Part shown: one piece after another, positions 41,001 to 49,704 of the stretch
How positions within the stretch are numbered: position 1 is the stretch's first letter
Layout of the letters: each line of letters starts with the position of its first letter
From: Achromobacter spanius
GTDB lineage: Bacteria; Pseudomonadota; Gammaproteobacteria; Burkholderiales; Burkholderiaceae_B
DNA: 64,000 nt
Assembly (NCBI RefSeq): GCF_003994415.1
Contig: NZ_CP034689.1
Span: forward strand, 3,410,001-3,474,000
Direction of reading: 5' to 3'
The notes under the pieces: generated by a model
The model's input: the letters and a program-made list of their open reading frames with translations, nothing else
Told to the model about the DNA's origin: nothing
The model's database searches: none
Position numbers and translations under genes: made by a program

Positions 41001-42089
41001 ATGGCTACTCTCAGCTTCCGTAACGTCAAGAAAACCTACGCCGGCAACGTCCCGGTCATCCATGGCATCGACATGGAGGTGAAAGACGGTGAATTCATCG
41101 TCATCGTCGGCCCGTCCGGCTGCGGCAAGTCCACGCTGATGCGCATGGTCGCCGGCCTGGAATCCGTGACCAGCGGCGACATCGTCATCGACGACAAGGT
41201 CGTCAACAACCTGGAACCCGCCGAACGCGACATCGCGATGGTGTTCCAGAACTACGCGCTCTACCCGCACATGACCGTGTTTGAAAACATGGCCTATGGC
41301 TTGAAGATCCGCAAGTTCTCCAAGGACGAGATCAAGAAGCGCGTGGACATCGCCGCGCAGATCCTGGAACTGGGCCACCTGCTGGACCGCCGCCCGCGCG
41401 CGCTGTCCGGCGGCCAGCGCCAGCGTGTGGCCATGGGCCGCGCCATCGTGCGTGAACCCAAGGTGTTCCTGTTCGACGAACCGCTGTCGAACCTGGACGC
41501 CAAGCTGCGCGTGGCGATGCGCCTTGAAATCATGAAGCTGCATCGCCGCCTGGGCACCACCAGCCTGTACGTGACGCACGACCAGGTTGAAGCCATGACG
41601 CTGGCGCATCGCATGATCGTGATGTACCAAGGCGTGCCCGAGCAGATCGGCACCCCCATGGAAGTCTTTGAAAAGCCCGCCTCGACCTTCGTGGCCGGCT
41701 TTATCGGCTCGCCCCCGATGAACCTGATGGAAGTGCAGGTGGCCGGCGACGGCACTGTGCAGACCACCGACGGCATGGCGCTGGAAATCTCGCCGCTGCA
41801 AGTGCCGTCCCAGGTGCGCGGCCGCAAGATCATCATGGGCATGCGCCCCGAGCACATGCTGCTGAACACGCAAGGCGTGCCGGCCGAAGTTGAAATGGTC
41901 GAAACGCTGGGTTCGGAACAACTGGTGCATTGCCGCTGCGGCAAGACCACGCTGGTGGTGCGCTGCACGACGCGCCAGTTGTCTGAAGCGTCGGCCAAGG
42001 TGGGCGATCGCGTCAATGTCGGCCCGGACGGCCGCCATCCGCTGCATTGGTTCGACGTCGAAACGGGTCGCCGCGTGCAGGGTCTGTAA
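41001..42089 (+). CDS. ugpC: sn-glycerol-3-phosphate ABC transporter ATPase UgpC
   Basis: A 362-residue MalK-type ATPase: Walker A GPSGCGKSTLMRM, AERDIAMVFQNYALYPHMTV, signature LSGGQRQRVAMGRAIVREP, Walker B VFLFDEPLSNLDAKLR, switch VTHDQVEAMTLAHR. The C-terminal regulatory domain (about 240-362) with IGSPPMNLME and MGMRPEHM is present. In E. coli this domain is the target of PhoU-like and enzyme IIA control. Last gene of ugpBAEC; no ugpQ phosphodiesterase follows. Confidence 0.95.
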   Translation: MATLSFRNVKKTYAGNVPVIHGIDMEVKDGEFIVIVGPSGCGKSTLMRMVAGLESVTSGDIVIDDKVVNNLEPAERDIAMVFQNYALYPHMTVFENMAYGLKIRKFSKDEIKKRVDIAAQILELGHLLDRRPRALSGGQRQRVAMGRAIVREPKVFLFDEPLSNLDAKLRVAMRLEIMKLHRRLGTTSLYVTHDQVEAMTLAHRMIVMYQGVPEQIGTPMEVFEKPASTFVAGFIGSPPMNLMEVQVAGDGTVQTTDGMALEISPLQVPSQVRGRKIIMGMRPEHMLLNTQGVPAEVEMVETLGSEQLVHCRCGKTTLVVRCTTRQLSEASAKVGDRVNVGPDGRHPLHWFDVETGRRVQGL

Positions 42090-42120
42090 ACCCTCTAAGC
42101 CATCAGCCGCCACGGCGATC

Positions 42121-42186
42121 GCCTGGCGCGGCTGCCAGGCAAAAGAATCGGGCCGCAAGCCATGTCATTGGCTTGCGGCCCGATTC
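42121..42186. terminator. Tandem hairpins between convergent ugpC and livK2
   Basis: GCCTGGC (42121-42127) pairs with GCCAGGC (42134-42140), then AAAA, then a perfect 17-bp stem: 42145-42161 pairs with 42170-42186 around an 8-base loop. On the - strand the AAAA becomes TTTT after the long stem, so it ends the binding-protein gene; it may stop ugpC read-through too. Confidence 0.75.
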
Positions 42187-42245
42187 ACATGCAGCGCCGG
42201 CGGCGCGCTAGTGCGCCACCGGGTCACTGCATCACTGTCACGGCA

Positions 42246-43373
42246 TTACTTGTAGACGGTCTTGGAGCCGTCCTTGTGCCAGGTGAACACGTCGAACTTG
42301 AAGTTCGTCAGGTCGCCCTGCTTGTTCCACGACACCTTGCCGATCGGCGTGTCGAAAGAATTGGCATGCAGGTACTTGGCAACCTTGGTCGGGTCATCGC
42401 TGCCCGCGCCCTTGATGCCGTCCGCAATGACCTGGGTGGCCGCGTAGGCCGTCATCTGGAAGGCGCCGCTGGGGTTGCGCTTCTTGGCTTCAAAGGCCTT
42501 GACGATGTCGGCGTTGGCGGCGTTCTGGGTAAAGTCGGCCGGCAGCGTCAGCAACATGCCTTCCACGGCGTCGCCGGCAATGGCGTTGATGTCGGGGTTG
42601 CCCGTGCCTTCCGGACCCATCCACTTCGCCTTCACGCCCTGCTCAGCCGCCTGGCGCAGCAACAAGCCCATTTCGGGGTGGTAGCCGCCGTAGTAGACGA
42701 AGTCCACGCCTTGCGCCTTCAGCTTGGTGATCACGGCCGAGTAGTCGCTGTCGCCGGCGTTCACGCCTTCGAAGATCGCGACGGGCACGCCGCCCTTTTC
42801 CAGGTCATTCTTGACTGCGGTGGCAATGCCTTGGCCATACGACTGCTTGTCGTGCAGCACGGCAGCCTTCTTCGGCTTGATCTTTTCCAGGATGAACTGC
42901 GCGGCAGCGGGGCCTTGCTGGTCGTCGCGGCCGATCGTGCGGAAGATGAACTCGTAGTTCTTGCCGTCCGTGACGGCCGGCGCCGTGGCCGACGGGGTCA
43001 CCATCACCACGCCTTCGTTGTTGTAGATGTCCGCGGCGGCGATGGTGGCGCCCGAGCACACATGGCCCACCACAAAACCGATCTTGCTGTTGACGACACG
43101 GTTGGCCGCAACCGGGCCTTGCTTGGGTTCGCAGCCGTCGTCGATCACCACCGCTTCAAGCTTCTTGCCGTTGACGCCGCCCGCGGCATTGATGCGTTCA
43201 ATGGCGGTATCCACGCCTTCGCGGACCATGTCGCCATACTGGGTAACCGCGCCCGTGGTGGGGCCGACCACGCCGATCTTGATGGTTTGCGCATGCGCGC
43301 CCGCGGCAAACGTCAGGCCGGCGGCAACGCCGAGTGCCGCAACGACCGGGGTCAGACGAAAGGTTAGCTTCAT
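42246..43373 (-). CDS. Branched-chain amino acid-type ABC binding protein, second LivK paralogue
   Basis: A 375-residue periplasmic binding protein, clearly paralogous to the LivK at 34534: IKIGVVGPTTGAVTQYGDMVREGVDTAIERINAAGGVNG, DDGCEPKQGPVAANRVV, FRTIGRDDQQGPAAAQFI, VDFVYYGGYHPEMGLLLRQAAEQ. Signal peptide MKLTFRLTPVVAALGVAAGL to AHA. AGAGGAG 8 bases upstream fixes ATG 43373. No permease or ATPase genes accompany it, so it likely shares LivHMGF, as E. coli LivJ and LivK do. Ligand preference unknown. Confidence 0.92.
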   Translation of the reverse strand: MKLTFRLTPVVAALGVAAGLTFAAGAHAQTIKIGVVGPTTGAVTQYGDMVREGVDTAIERINAAGGVNGKKLEAVVIDDGCEPKQGPVAANRVVNSKIGFVVGHVCSGATIAAADIYNNEGVVMVTPSATAPAVTDGKNYEFIFRTIGRDDQQGPAAAQFILEKIKPKKAAVLHDKQSYGQGIATAVKNDLEKGGVPVAIFEGVNAGDSDYSAVITKLKAQGVDFVYYGGYHPEMGLLLRQAAEQGVKAKWMGPEGTGNPDINAIAGDAVEGMLLTLPADFTQNAANADIVKAFEAKKRNPSGAFQMTAYAATQVIADGIKGAGSDDPTKVAKYLHANSFDTPIGKVSWNKQGDLTNFKFDVFTWHKDGSKTVYK

Positions 43374-43633
43374 GAGTGGACTCCTCTGATTGCTTGTAAT
43401 CGTTGGTTTTCGCAGCGGGCGGACGCCGGAAGTACGTATGATCACGCCCCACTGCGGTGCTTTTGCTCGGCAAGCATACACCGAAAGAACCGGGCTTTTG
43501 GAGTCCATCCGCCCCGACTTCCGGCACATCGGCGCGCGGCAGGTGCCGCAACGCCGAACGCCTCGCGTTATATCCCTTGAGACATATGCAATCGACGATT
43601 TATTCGTTTGAGTTACTAAAGGCGCGCGTCATC

Positions 43634-44239
43634 ATGGCCGCCATGAGACTCCAACCGATCATCGTCCCCGGATGGAAAAACTCCGGACCAGACCACTGGC
43701 AATCGCGCTGGGCAAGCGTGCTGCCTCATGCGGTGCGCGTCGAACAACGCGACTGGGAAAACCCGGAACCCGCCCAATGGGTATCCACCTTGGCGGGCGA
43801 GGTCGACCGGGCGCGCTGCCCGGTGCTGATCGTGGCGCATAGCCTGGGCTGCCTGATCACCGCGAGCCTACCCGTCCCCCTGCGCGCCAAGGTCGCCGGC
43901 GCGCTGCTGGTGGCGCCTGCCGACGTCGAACGCCCCGACGCACCGGCTTGCCTGCACGGCTTTGCGCCCATCTCCCGCCAGTCGCTACCGTTTCAAAGCG
44001 TGGTGGTGGCCAGCGACGACGACCCTTATTGCGCCCTGGAACGCGCCCGCGCGTTCGCCGAAGATTGGGGCAGCCGCTTCGTGTTGCTTTCCGGCGCCGG
44101 GCACATCAATGCCGAAAGTGGTTTGGGCGATTGGCAAGAAGGCTTGAAAATATTCGGCGCCTTGCGACGCCGTGCTGCATGGCGTATCCCCGCCCCGGCC
44201 AAACGCATCCCGCCGGTTCCTGCTTGCGGGATGTTCTAG
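43634..44239 (+). CDS. RBBP9/YdeN-family alpha/beta hydrolase
   Basis: A 201-residue small serine hydrolase fold: IIVPGWKNSGPDHWQSRWASVLPHAVRVEQRDWENP at the start, nucleophile Ser in IVAHSLGCLI, Asp in VVASDDDPYC and His in LLSGAGHINAESGLGDW, which complete the triad in the order of the family. The substrate is not known. ATG 43634 or ATG 43643 could start it; both keep the whole fold. An upstream open stretch overlaps the livK2 promoter region and is rejected. The Pro-rich C-terminal tail (about 180-201) is outside the fold. Confidence 0.87.
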   Translation: MAAMRLQPIIVPGWKNSGPDHWQSRWASVLPHAVRVEQRDWENPEPAQWVSTLAGEVDRARCPVLIVAHSLGCLITASLPVPLRAKVAGALLVAPADVERPDAPACLHGFAPISRQSLPFQSVVVASDDDPYCALERARAFAEDWGSRFVLLSGAGHINAESGLGDWQEGLKIFGALRRRAAWRIPAPAKRIPPVPACGMF

Positions 44240-44273
44240 ATAACTGCGCTGATCGCCAGTGCGCATCGCAAAT

Positions 44274-44305
44274 AAACAATGGCCGCCCTGAAGCAGCCAT
44301 TGTTT
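44274..44305. terminator. Hairpin between convergent hydrolase and dps genes
   Basis: AAACAATGGC (44274-44283) pairs with GCCATTGTTT (44296-44305) with a 12-base loop. A/T-rich ends on both sides make it a plausible bidirectional terminator. Confidence 0.65.
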
Positions 44306-44396
44306 CAAATCATGACGTTCGGTTATCTCCGTCTAAAGGAAAACCCCGAAGTCGCAATACGAATGGCAGGGCCAACCAGGCTCCTGCTCGCTTACG

Positions 44397-44900
44397 TCAT
44401 TGCAACAAGCTACGCAGCATCCACGCATTCTTTTCGTGCACATCGAGGCGCTGCGTCAACAGGTCAGCCGTGGGCTGGTCGTTAGCGGCGTCGGCCTTCT
44501 CAAAGGCGGAACGGGCGGTCTTGGCGACGGATTCGTTTCCACTGACCAGCAGGCGCACCATCTCCAGCGCTTCCGGCACGGACTCCGGTTCGGCAATGGA
44601 CGACAGCTTGGCGTATTCACGATACGTGCCCGGGGCGTAGTGGCCCAGCGCGCGGATGCGTTCGGCGATGCTGTCCAGCGCGGTCCATTCTTCCGTGTAC
44701 TGCGTCATGAACATCTGGTGCAGCGTGTTGAACATGGGCCCCGTGACGTTCCAGTGGAAGTTGTGCGTCATCAGGTACAGCGTGTACGAATCGGCAAGCA
44801 GCTTGGACAATTCGCCGGCGACAGCGGCGCGGTCCTTGTCCGAAATGCCGATGTTGATGCGCGGGGCGCTGCTCGGGGTCTTCTTGGGGGACTTGGCCAT
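44397..44900 (-). CDS. dps: Dps-family DNA-binding ferritin-like protein
   Basis: A 167-residue four-helix protein. Ferroxidase ligands are in LMTHNFHWNVTG (His) and EEWTALDSIAERIRALGH (Asp, Glu), the inter-subunit site of Dps. The short N-terminal tail MAKSPKKTPSSAPR is Lys/Arg-rich, suited to DNA binding. It forms 12-mers that store iron, remove H2O2 and protect DNA. It lies just downstream of oxyR on the same strand; in many bacteria dps is OxyR-activated. ATG 44900 has TAGGAG upstream. Confidence 0.96.
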   Translation of the reverse strand: MAKSPKKTPSSAPRINIGISDKDRAAVAGELSKLLADSYTLYLMTHNFHWNVTGPMFNTLHQMFMTQYTEEWTALDSIAERIRALGHYAPGTYREYAKLSSIAEPESVPEALEMVRLLVSGNESVAKTARSAFEKADAANDQPTADLLTQRLDVHEKNAWMLRSLLQ

Positions 44901-45035
44901 TGCTAGCTCCTATTAGGAAAAGTACGAAGGAAGGATACCACTGCAAACATGAGGAATTAACGTGAATCCCGCACAAAACCGCGGTGGCAAGACACGGCGT
45001 TGATAAGGCGCAAAAGAGTCGCGCGGGTTGCGTTG

Positions 45036-45986
45036 CTAGTCCTGTACCGCCGCCACCTCATCGGCCAGCATCTTCACGCCCGGCAGTTCGCATTCGTAGA
45101 CCGCCTGGGCCAGGGCTTCAATGGCGGCCAGGCGCGGAAAGCTGCGGCGCCACGCCAGGACGACGCGGCGTTCGGGCACGTGCCCGTCAAACGGCAGGTA
45201 GCGCAGCAGGCTGTTGCTGGGCGGGTGTTCGGGCACGGCGGTGATAGGCAGAACGGTTACGCCTATGCCGGCAGCGACCATGTGCCGGATGGTTTCCAGC
45301 GAAGACCCTTCAAAGGTGCGCTGGATGCCGTCGCTGGCCGCCGAAAACCGTGACAGTTCAGGACAGACTTCCAACACCTGATCACGAAAGCAATGGCCGC
45401 TGCCCAACAGCAGCATGGTCTGCTGCTTCAGGTCCTGAGCGTCAATGGATTTTCGTTGGGCGAGTTCGTGGTCATTGGGCACGGCGACGATGAAGGGTTC
45501 ATCGAACAGCGGCTGCATGACCAGGCCCGCTTCGGGCAGGGGCAGCGCCATGATGGCGCAGTCGATTTCGCCCTGGCGCAGCAGTTCCACCAGCCGCACG
45601 GTGAAGTTCTCTTGCAGCAGCAGCGGCATTTGCGGGGTGCGGCCGATCTGCACCGGAACCAGCTTGGGCAGCAGATAGGGCCCGATGGTGTGGATGACGC
45701 CCACGCGCAAAGGGCCGGCCAGCGGGTCATGGCCTTGTCGCGCAATTTCTTTGATGCTGGCGCTTTCTTCCAACACTTTCTGCGCCTGGGCAACGATGCG
45801 TTGGCCGATGGGGGTAACGCCCACCTCGGCGCCGCCGCGTTCGAACAGCGTCACGCCCAGTTCGTCTTCCAGCTTGCGTATCGCGACCGACAGCGTGGGC
45901 TGGCTGACAAAACAGGCTTCGGCGGCGCGCCCGAAGTGGCGTTCGCGCGCGACGGCGACGATGTATTTCAATTCGGTGAGAGTCAT
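45036..45986 (-). CDS. oxyR: Hydrogen peroxide sensor OxyR (LysR family)
   Basis: A 316-residue LysR protein with HTH near 1-60 (MTLTELKYIVAVARERHFGRAAEACFVSQPTLSVAIRKLE). The redox pair falls at C199 (GSGHCFRD) and C208 (LEVC), the same numbers as in E. coli OxyR, and RTFEGSSLETIRHMVAAGIGVTVLP is typical. Peroxide forms the C199-C208 disulfide and switches on defence genes. Neighbours dps (downstream) and recG (upstream) fit a peroxide/DNA-protection cluster. ATG 45986. Confidence 0.97.
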   Translation of the reverse strand: MTLTELKYIVAVARERHFGRAAEACFVSQPTLSVAIRKLEDELGVTLFERGGAEVGVTPIGQRIVAQAQKVLEESASIKEIARQGHDPLAGPLRVGVIHTIGPYLLPKLVPVQIGRTPQMPLLLQENFTVRLVELLRQGEIDCAIMALPLPEAGLVMQPLFDEPFIVAVPNDHELAQRKSIDAQDLKQQTMLLLGSGHCFRDQVLEVCPELSRFSAASDGIQRTFEGSSLETIRHMVAAGIGVTVLPITAVPEHPPSNSLLRYLPFDGHVPERRVVLAWRRSFPRLAAIEALAQAVYECELPGVKMLADEVAAVQD

Positions 45987-46069
45987 GGTGGACTACGCCC
46001 CCGGGGGTTGCGCGCGGGCTTTGGGGCCTGCGCTGTAGTGATTCAGATTAAGAGCGGGCCGCATCGGCA

Positions 46070-48160
46070 TCAGGTCCGCAGGAAGTCTTCTCGGCCACGC
46101 ATCCAGCGCGCCAGATGCGCCTCGACCGCGGCGGGGTGTTCAGCCCGCAACCACACCGCCGCATCGCGCGCGTCTTCCGCAATGGCGGCATCGGTTTCCA
46201 GGTCGGCAAAACGCAACAGCGCCATGCCTGATTGCCGTGTGCCCAGAAATTCACCAGGGCCGCGCTGTTCCAGGTCGCGTCGGGCAATCTCGAAGCCGTC
46301 CGACGTTTCAAACATGGCGCGCAGGCGTTCGCGCGCCACTTGCGACAGCGGCGTCTGGTAAAGCAGCACACAGACCGATTCGGCGGTGCCGCGCCCTACC
46401 CGTCCGCGCAACTGATGCAGTTGCGCCAGACCGAAACGCTCGGCGTGTTCGATGACCATCAGGGATGCATTGGGCACGTCCACGCCCACCTCGATGACGG
46501 TGGTGGCGACCAGCAGGTCAACCTCGCCTTCGCGGAACGCCTGCATGACGGCGGCTTTCTCCGCTTGAGGCAGGCGGCCATGGACCAGGCCGATGCGCAG
46601 GTCAGGCAGGTCAACCCGCATGCCTTCGTAGGTGTCCACCGCCGTTTGCAGTTCCAGCGCTTCGCTTTCTTCAACCAGCGGACAGACCCAATACACCTGC
46701 TGTCCGCCACGAGCCGCCTGGGCGACATGGGCGATGACCTCTTCACGCCGGGCGTCCGAGACCAGCTTGGTCAGCACGGGGGTGCGGCCGGGCGGCAGTT
46801 CGTCGATGACAGAAACGTCCAGGTCCGCGAAGAAGGTCATGGCCAAGGTGCGGGGAATGGGCGTGGCGCTCATGTTCAGTTGGTGCGGGACGATGCGTCC
46901 ACGCACGGTTTCGCCCTTTTTGGTCAGGGCCAGGCGCTGGCCGACGCCAAAGCGGTGCTGTTCATCCACGATGGACAGCCCCAGGCGATGAAACTCAACG
47001 TGGTCCTGGATCAGCGCCTGCGTGCCCACCACCAGTTGCACGCTGCCATCGGCGGCAGCAGCCGCGGCTTCACGGCGGGCCTTGGCCGTAAGGCTGCCGC
47101 TTAGCCAGGCGACGTTCACGCCCAAGGGCTGCAACCATGACACGAGCTTGCGGAAGTGTTGTTCGGCCAGGATTTCGGTGGGCGCCATCAAGGCCACTTG
47201 CGCGCCGCCCGCAATGGCCTGGGCCGCGGCAATGGCGGCGACCACGGTTTTGCCGCTGCCCACGTCGCCCTGCAGCAGGCGGTGCATGGGATAGGGCTTG
47301 GCCAGGTCGGCGGAAATTTCCTGCACCACGCGCTCTTGGGCGGCGGTCAGTTTGAACGGCAGATTGGCGTACAGCTTGTCCACCAGGCCGCCCGGCTCGT
47401 TACGCACCGGCAGCGATTCCGCTTCCTTGATACGGCGGGCGGCCCGTGCAGCGGCCAGCGACAGTTGTTGAGCCAGCAGTTCATCGAACTTGATGCGACG
47501 CCAGGCGGGATGCACGCGGTCCAGCAGCGCTTGTTCGGACTCGCCCTGCGCGGGGGTGTGCAAGGCGCGAATAGCGGGTTCAAAAGGCGGCAAGTCGTAG
47601 CGTTGCAGGGCTTCTGGCGGGAGGGTGTCAGACAGGTCGGCACGGTCCAGCGCCTGAGCGATGGCGCGGCGCAACGTCAATTGCGGCAGGCCATCGGTAG
47701 TGGGGTAGACGGGGGTCAGCGCGGTAGGCAATGGCGCATCGGCATTGGTCATGCGCGGGTGCACCATTTGACGGCCGAACAGATTGCTGCGGACTTCGCC
47801 GCGCGCCCGCAGACGCTTGCCCACGCTGATCTGCTTTTGCTGGCTGGGATAGAAATTCAACCAGCGCAGCTGGATTTCGCCAGTGTCATCAGCCAGCGTG
47901 GCAGTCAGTTGGCGACGGGGCCGGTACTGTACTTCGGACTTGGTGATCTCGCCTTCAACCTGCCCGGGGTAGCCGGGCCGCAAGGCGCTGATCGGAATGA
48001 CGCGGGTTTCGTCCTCGTAGCGCAGCGGCAGATGCAGCACGAAGTCCTCGGGCAGCACCAAACCCAGGTTACGGAGCTTGCGCTCTGTATCTGTCATGGG
48101 TTTGCCGGCGCCATTTTTATCGGCGCCGGGTCGCTTGGAAGCCACGGCCGCGGCCGGCAT
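46070..48160 (-). CDS. recG: ATP-dependent DNA helicase RecG
   Basis: A 696-residue superfamily-2 helicase that reverses stalled forks and processes Holliday junctions. The N-terminal wedge/OB domain (about 30-230) precedes motif I LLQGDVGSGKTVVAA, motif Ia MAPTEILAEQH, motif II DEQHRFG, motif III NMSATPIPRT, motif V TVIEVGVDVPNA and motif VI QLRGRVGRG. The C-terminal TRG-like end (SDGFEIARRDLEQRGPGEFLGTRQSG) is present. ATG 48160 has AGGGG about 12 bases upstream; ATG 48097 is an alternative. It ends 84 bases before oxyR. Confidence 0.97.
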   Translation of the reverse strand: MPAAAVASKRPGADKNGAGKPMTDTERKLRNLGLVLPEDFVLHLPLRYEDETRVIPISALRPGYPGQVEGEITKSEVQYRPRRQLTATLADDTGEIQLRWLNFYPSQQKQISVGKRLRARGEVRSNLFGRQMVHPRMTNADAPLPTALTPVYPTTDGLPQLTLRRAIAQALDRADLSDTLPPEALQRYDLPPFEPAIRALHTPAQGESEQALLDRVHPAWRRIKFDELLAQQLSLAAARAARRIKEAESLPVRNEPGGLVDKLYANLPFKLTAAQERVVQEISADLAKPYPMHRLLQGDVGSGKTVVAAIAAAQAIAGGAQVALMAPTEILAEQHFRKLVSWLQPLGVNVAWLSGSLTAKARREAAAAAADGSVQLVVGTQALIQDHVEFHRLGLSIVDEQHRFGVGQRLALTKKGETVRGRIVPHQLNMSATPIPRTLAMTFFADLDVSVIDELPPGRTPVLTKLVSDARREEVIAHVAQAARGGQQVYWVCPLVEESEALELQTAVDTYEGMRVDLPDLRIGLVHGRLPQAEKAAVMQAFREGEVDLLVATTVIEVGVDVPNASLMVIEHAERFGLAQLHQLRGRVGRGTAESVCVLLYQTPLSQVARERLRAMFETSDGFEIARRDLEQRGPGEFLGTRQSGMALLRFADLETDAAIAEDARDAAVWLRAEHPAAVEAHLARWMRGREDFLRT

Positions 48161-48199
48161 GGTGGAACGAACCCCTGAAATGCTGCGAGCGGGTACGCC

Positions 48200-48586
48200 T
48201 TACAGAACCATGATGGCTTCGACTTCGAACTGCGCACCCTTGGGCAGGCTGGCCACGCCGATGGTCGAGCGCGCCGGGAACGGCTGCGGAATGAGTTCGG
48301 CCATGATGGAGTTGGCGGCGGTGAATTTGCCCAGATCGGTCAGGAACAAGGTCAGCTTGACCACGTTGTCCAGCGTGCCACCGGCCTCGGTGATCACGGC
48401 TTGCATGTTGGCGAAGGCCTGACGCACTTGTGCATCGAAATTTTCGGAGACCAGATCGCCCGTGCCCGGCTCCAGGCCGATCTGGCCCGACAGGTAGACA
48501 GTCTTGGTGCCGGTAACGGCAACCGCTTGCGAGTAAGGGCCAACGGCAGCGGGTGCGGCGTCGGTATGGATGATTTGCTTGCTCAT
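48200..48586 (-). CDS. ridA: RidA family enamine/imine deaminase
   Basis: A 128-residue YjgF/YER057c/UK114 protein: IIHTDAAPAAVGPYSQAV, VYLSGQIGLEPGTGDLV, QAFANMQAVITEAGGTLDNVVKLTLFLTDL and FPARSTIGVASLPKGAQFEVEAI, with the conserved Arg in PARST that binds the substrate carboxylate and a terminal Glu. It removes reactive 2-aminoacrylate made by PLP enzymes. ATG 48586 follows AAGGAT. It sits 39 bases upstream of recG on the same strand, so co-transcription is likely. Confidence 0.96.
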   Translation of the reverse strand: MSKQIIHTDAAPAAVGPYSQAVAVTGTKTVYLSGQIGLEPGTGDLVSENFDAQVRQAFANMQAVITEAGGTLDNVVKLTLFLTDLGKFTAANSIMAELIPQPFPARSTIGVASLPKGAQFEVEAIMVL

Positions 48587-48694
48587 GGGCGGAATCCTTC
48601 AGGTGACGGATAGAAGCTACAACTATTGAAGTTTATCCAGCAATAGACGTTTGCGAAAGTGGCCGGATGACGCAGGGAGGATCGAATCCCTGTT

Positions 48695-49609
48695 TCATGA
48701 CTCTGCCTGATGACCGGCGCCGCCGATATCACCCCGGTGGGCGATCAACAGGTCAGCCAGCGCCTGCGCGGCCACCGACAAGCTGCGGCCTTTGCGCTGC
48801 ACCAGATAAAGCGGCCGGGTCAGCGCGCGTCCGGCCAAAGGCACCACGCGCAAGTCGTTGCTGGCGAAATGAAAAAGCGTCATGGCGGGCACAACCGACA
48901 CCCCCAACCCGGCGCGCACCAGCCCGGTCACGGTGGCCAGATGCTCCACCTCAAACACCGGCAAAGGCGCATCGGCGCCGAAAGCCTCGTCCAGATGCTT
49001 GCGCACACTGCTGCCGCGCGCTAGCTGGATGACGGGGTAGCGGGTGATGTCCCGCAGGCGCACCTTGGCCTGCTTCGCCAAAGGATGATCTGCGCGGCAC
49101 ACCAGGAAATAACGGTCGGCGTGCAGGAATTCGCTGTCCAGATCCGTCATGTCCGGGCGGCGCGAGGCCACGGCGAAGTCCACTTGTCCGCTTTGCACCA
49201 TGTCCAGGCACGGGTCCAGCAAGGCGTCGCGCAGATCCACCACAATGCCGGGATGCGCCTGGCCGAAGCGAGCCAGCAAGCCAGGCAACCAGCCCGCCGC
49301 CAACGAAGGCAGCGCGGCCAGCGCCACACGTCCACGGCGGCGGGCAGCGTGGTCGCGCATGTCTTCCATGACCAGGTCCATGTCCGCCAGCAGGCGGCGC
49401 GCGGACGCATCCAATACCCTGCCCTCGGCCGTCAGCTCGACGTGCCGGGTGTTGCGATCAAACAGCTTTAGTCCCGCGCTGTCTTCCAGTTGACGGATCA
49501 GTGCGCTGAACGCGGGCTGGGTCAGATGGCAGCGCTGGGCCGCCCGCGTGAAATGGCGTTCGTCGGCAAGCGCGACAAAAGCGCGCAGTTGCCGGGCGGA
49601 TAGATTCAT
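48695..49609 (-). CDS. LysR family regulator, divergent to AtuA/Bug operon
   Basis: A 304-residue LysR protein: HTH in MNLSARQLRAFVALADERHFTRAAQRCHLTQPAFSALIRQLED and a type 2 periplasmic fold effector domain (VALAALPSLAAGWLPGLLARF, VASRRPDM, LVRAGLGVSVVPAM). It faces the AtuA-like gene across 95 bases, so it is the likely regulator of that operon. ATG 49609 with a basic C-terminal tail. The effector is unknown; a carboxylate or terpenoid acid is a reasonable guess. Confidence 0.9.
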   Translation of the reverse strand: MNLSARQLRAFVALADERHFTRAAQRCHLTQPAFSALIRQLEDSAGLKLFDRNTRHVELTAEGRVLDASARRLLADMDLVMEDMRDHAARRRGRVALAALPSLAAGWLPGLLARFGQAHPGIVVDLRDALLDPCLDMVQSGQVDFAVASRRPDMTDLDSEFLHADRYFLVCRADHPLAKQAKVRLRDITRYPVIQLARGSSVRKHLDEAFGADAPLPVFEVEHLATVTGLVRAGLGVSVVPAMTLFHFASNDLRVVPLAGRALTRPLYLVQRKGRSLSVAAQALADLLIAHRGDIGGAGHQAES

Positions 49610-49704
49610 GGCTTTTCTCTATCAATTAATCCGATCTTTCTATTTTACGGATGATCCGCGTATGCCTATAGTGGCCTGAAACCGCAAGGCCGACTGGACC
49701 TCTC

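Noticed and set aside
39146..41029. 627-codon leftward open frame
   Set aside because: Antisense to ugpA and ugpE; product is His/Gln/Arg-rich and unlike a real protein.
48670..48690. GATCGAATCCC-like piece resembling a tRNA T-arm
   Set aside because: No acceptor, anticodon or D-arm around it; it forms only a short CAGGGA/TCCCTG hairpin near ridA and the lysR stop.
49147..49493. Short frames opposite the LysR gene
   Set aside because: Antisense shadows of a clear LysR gene.
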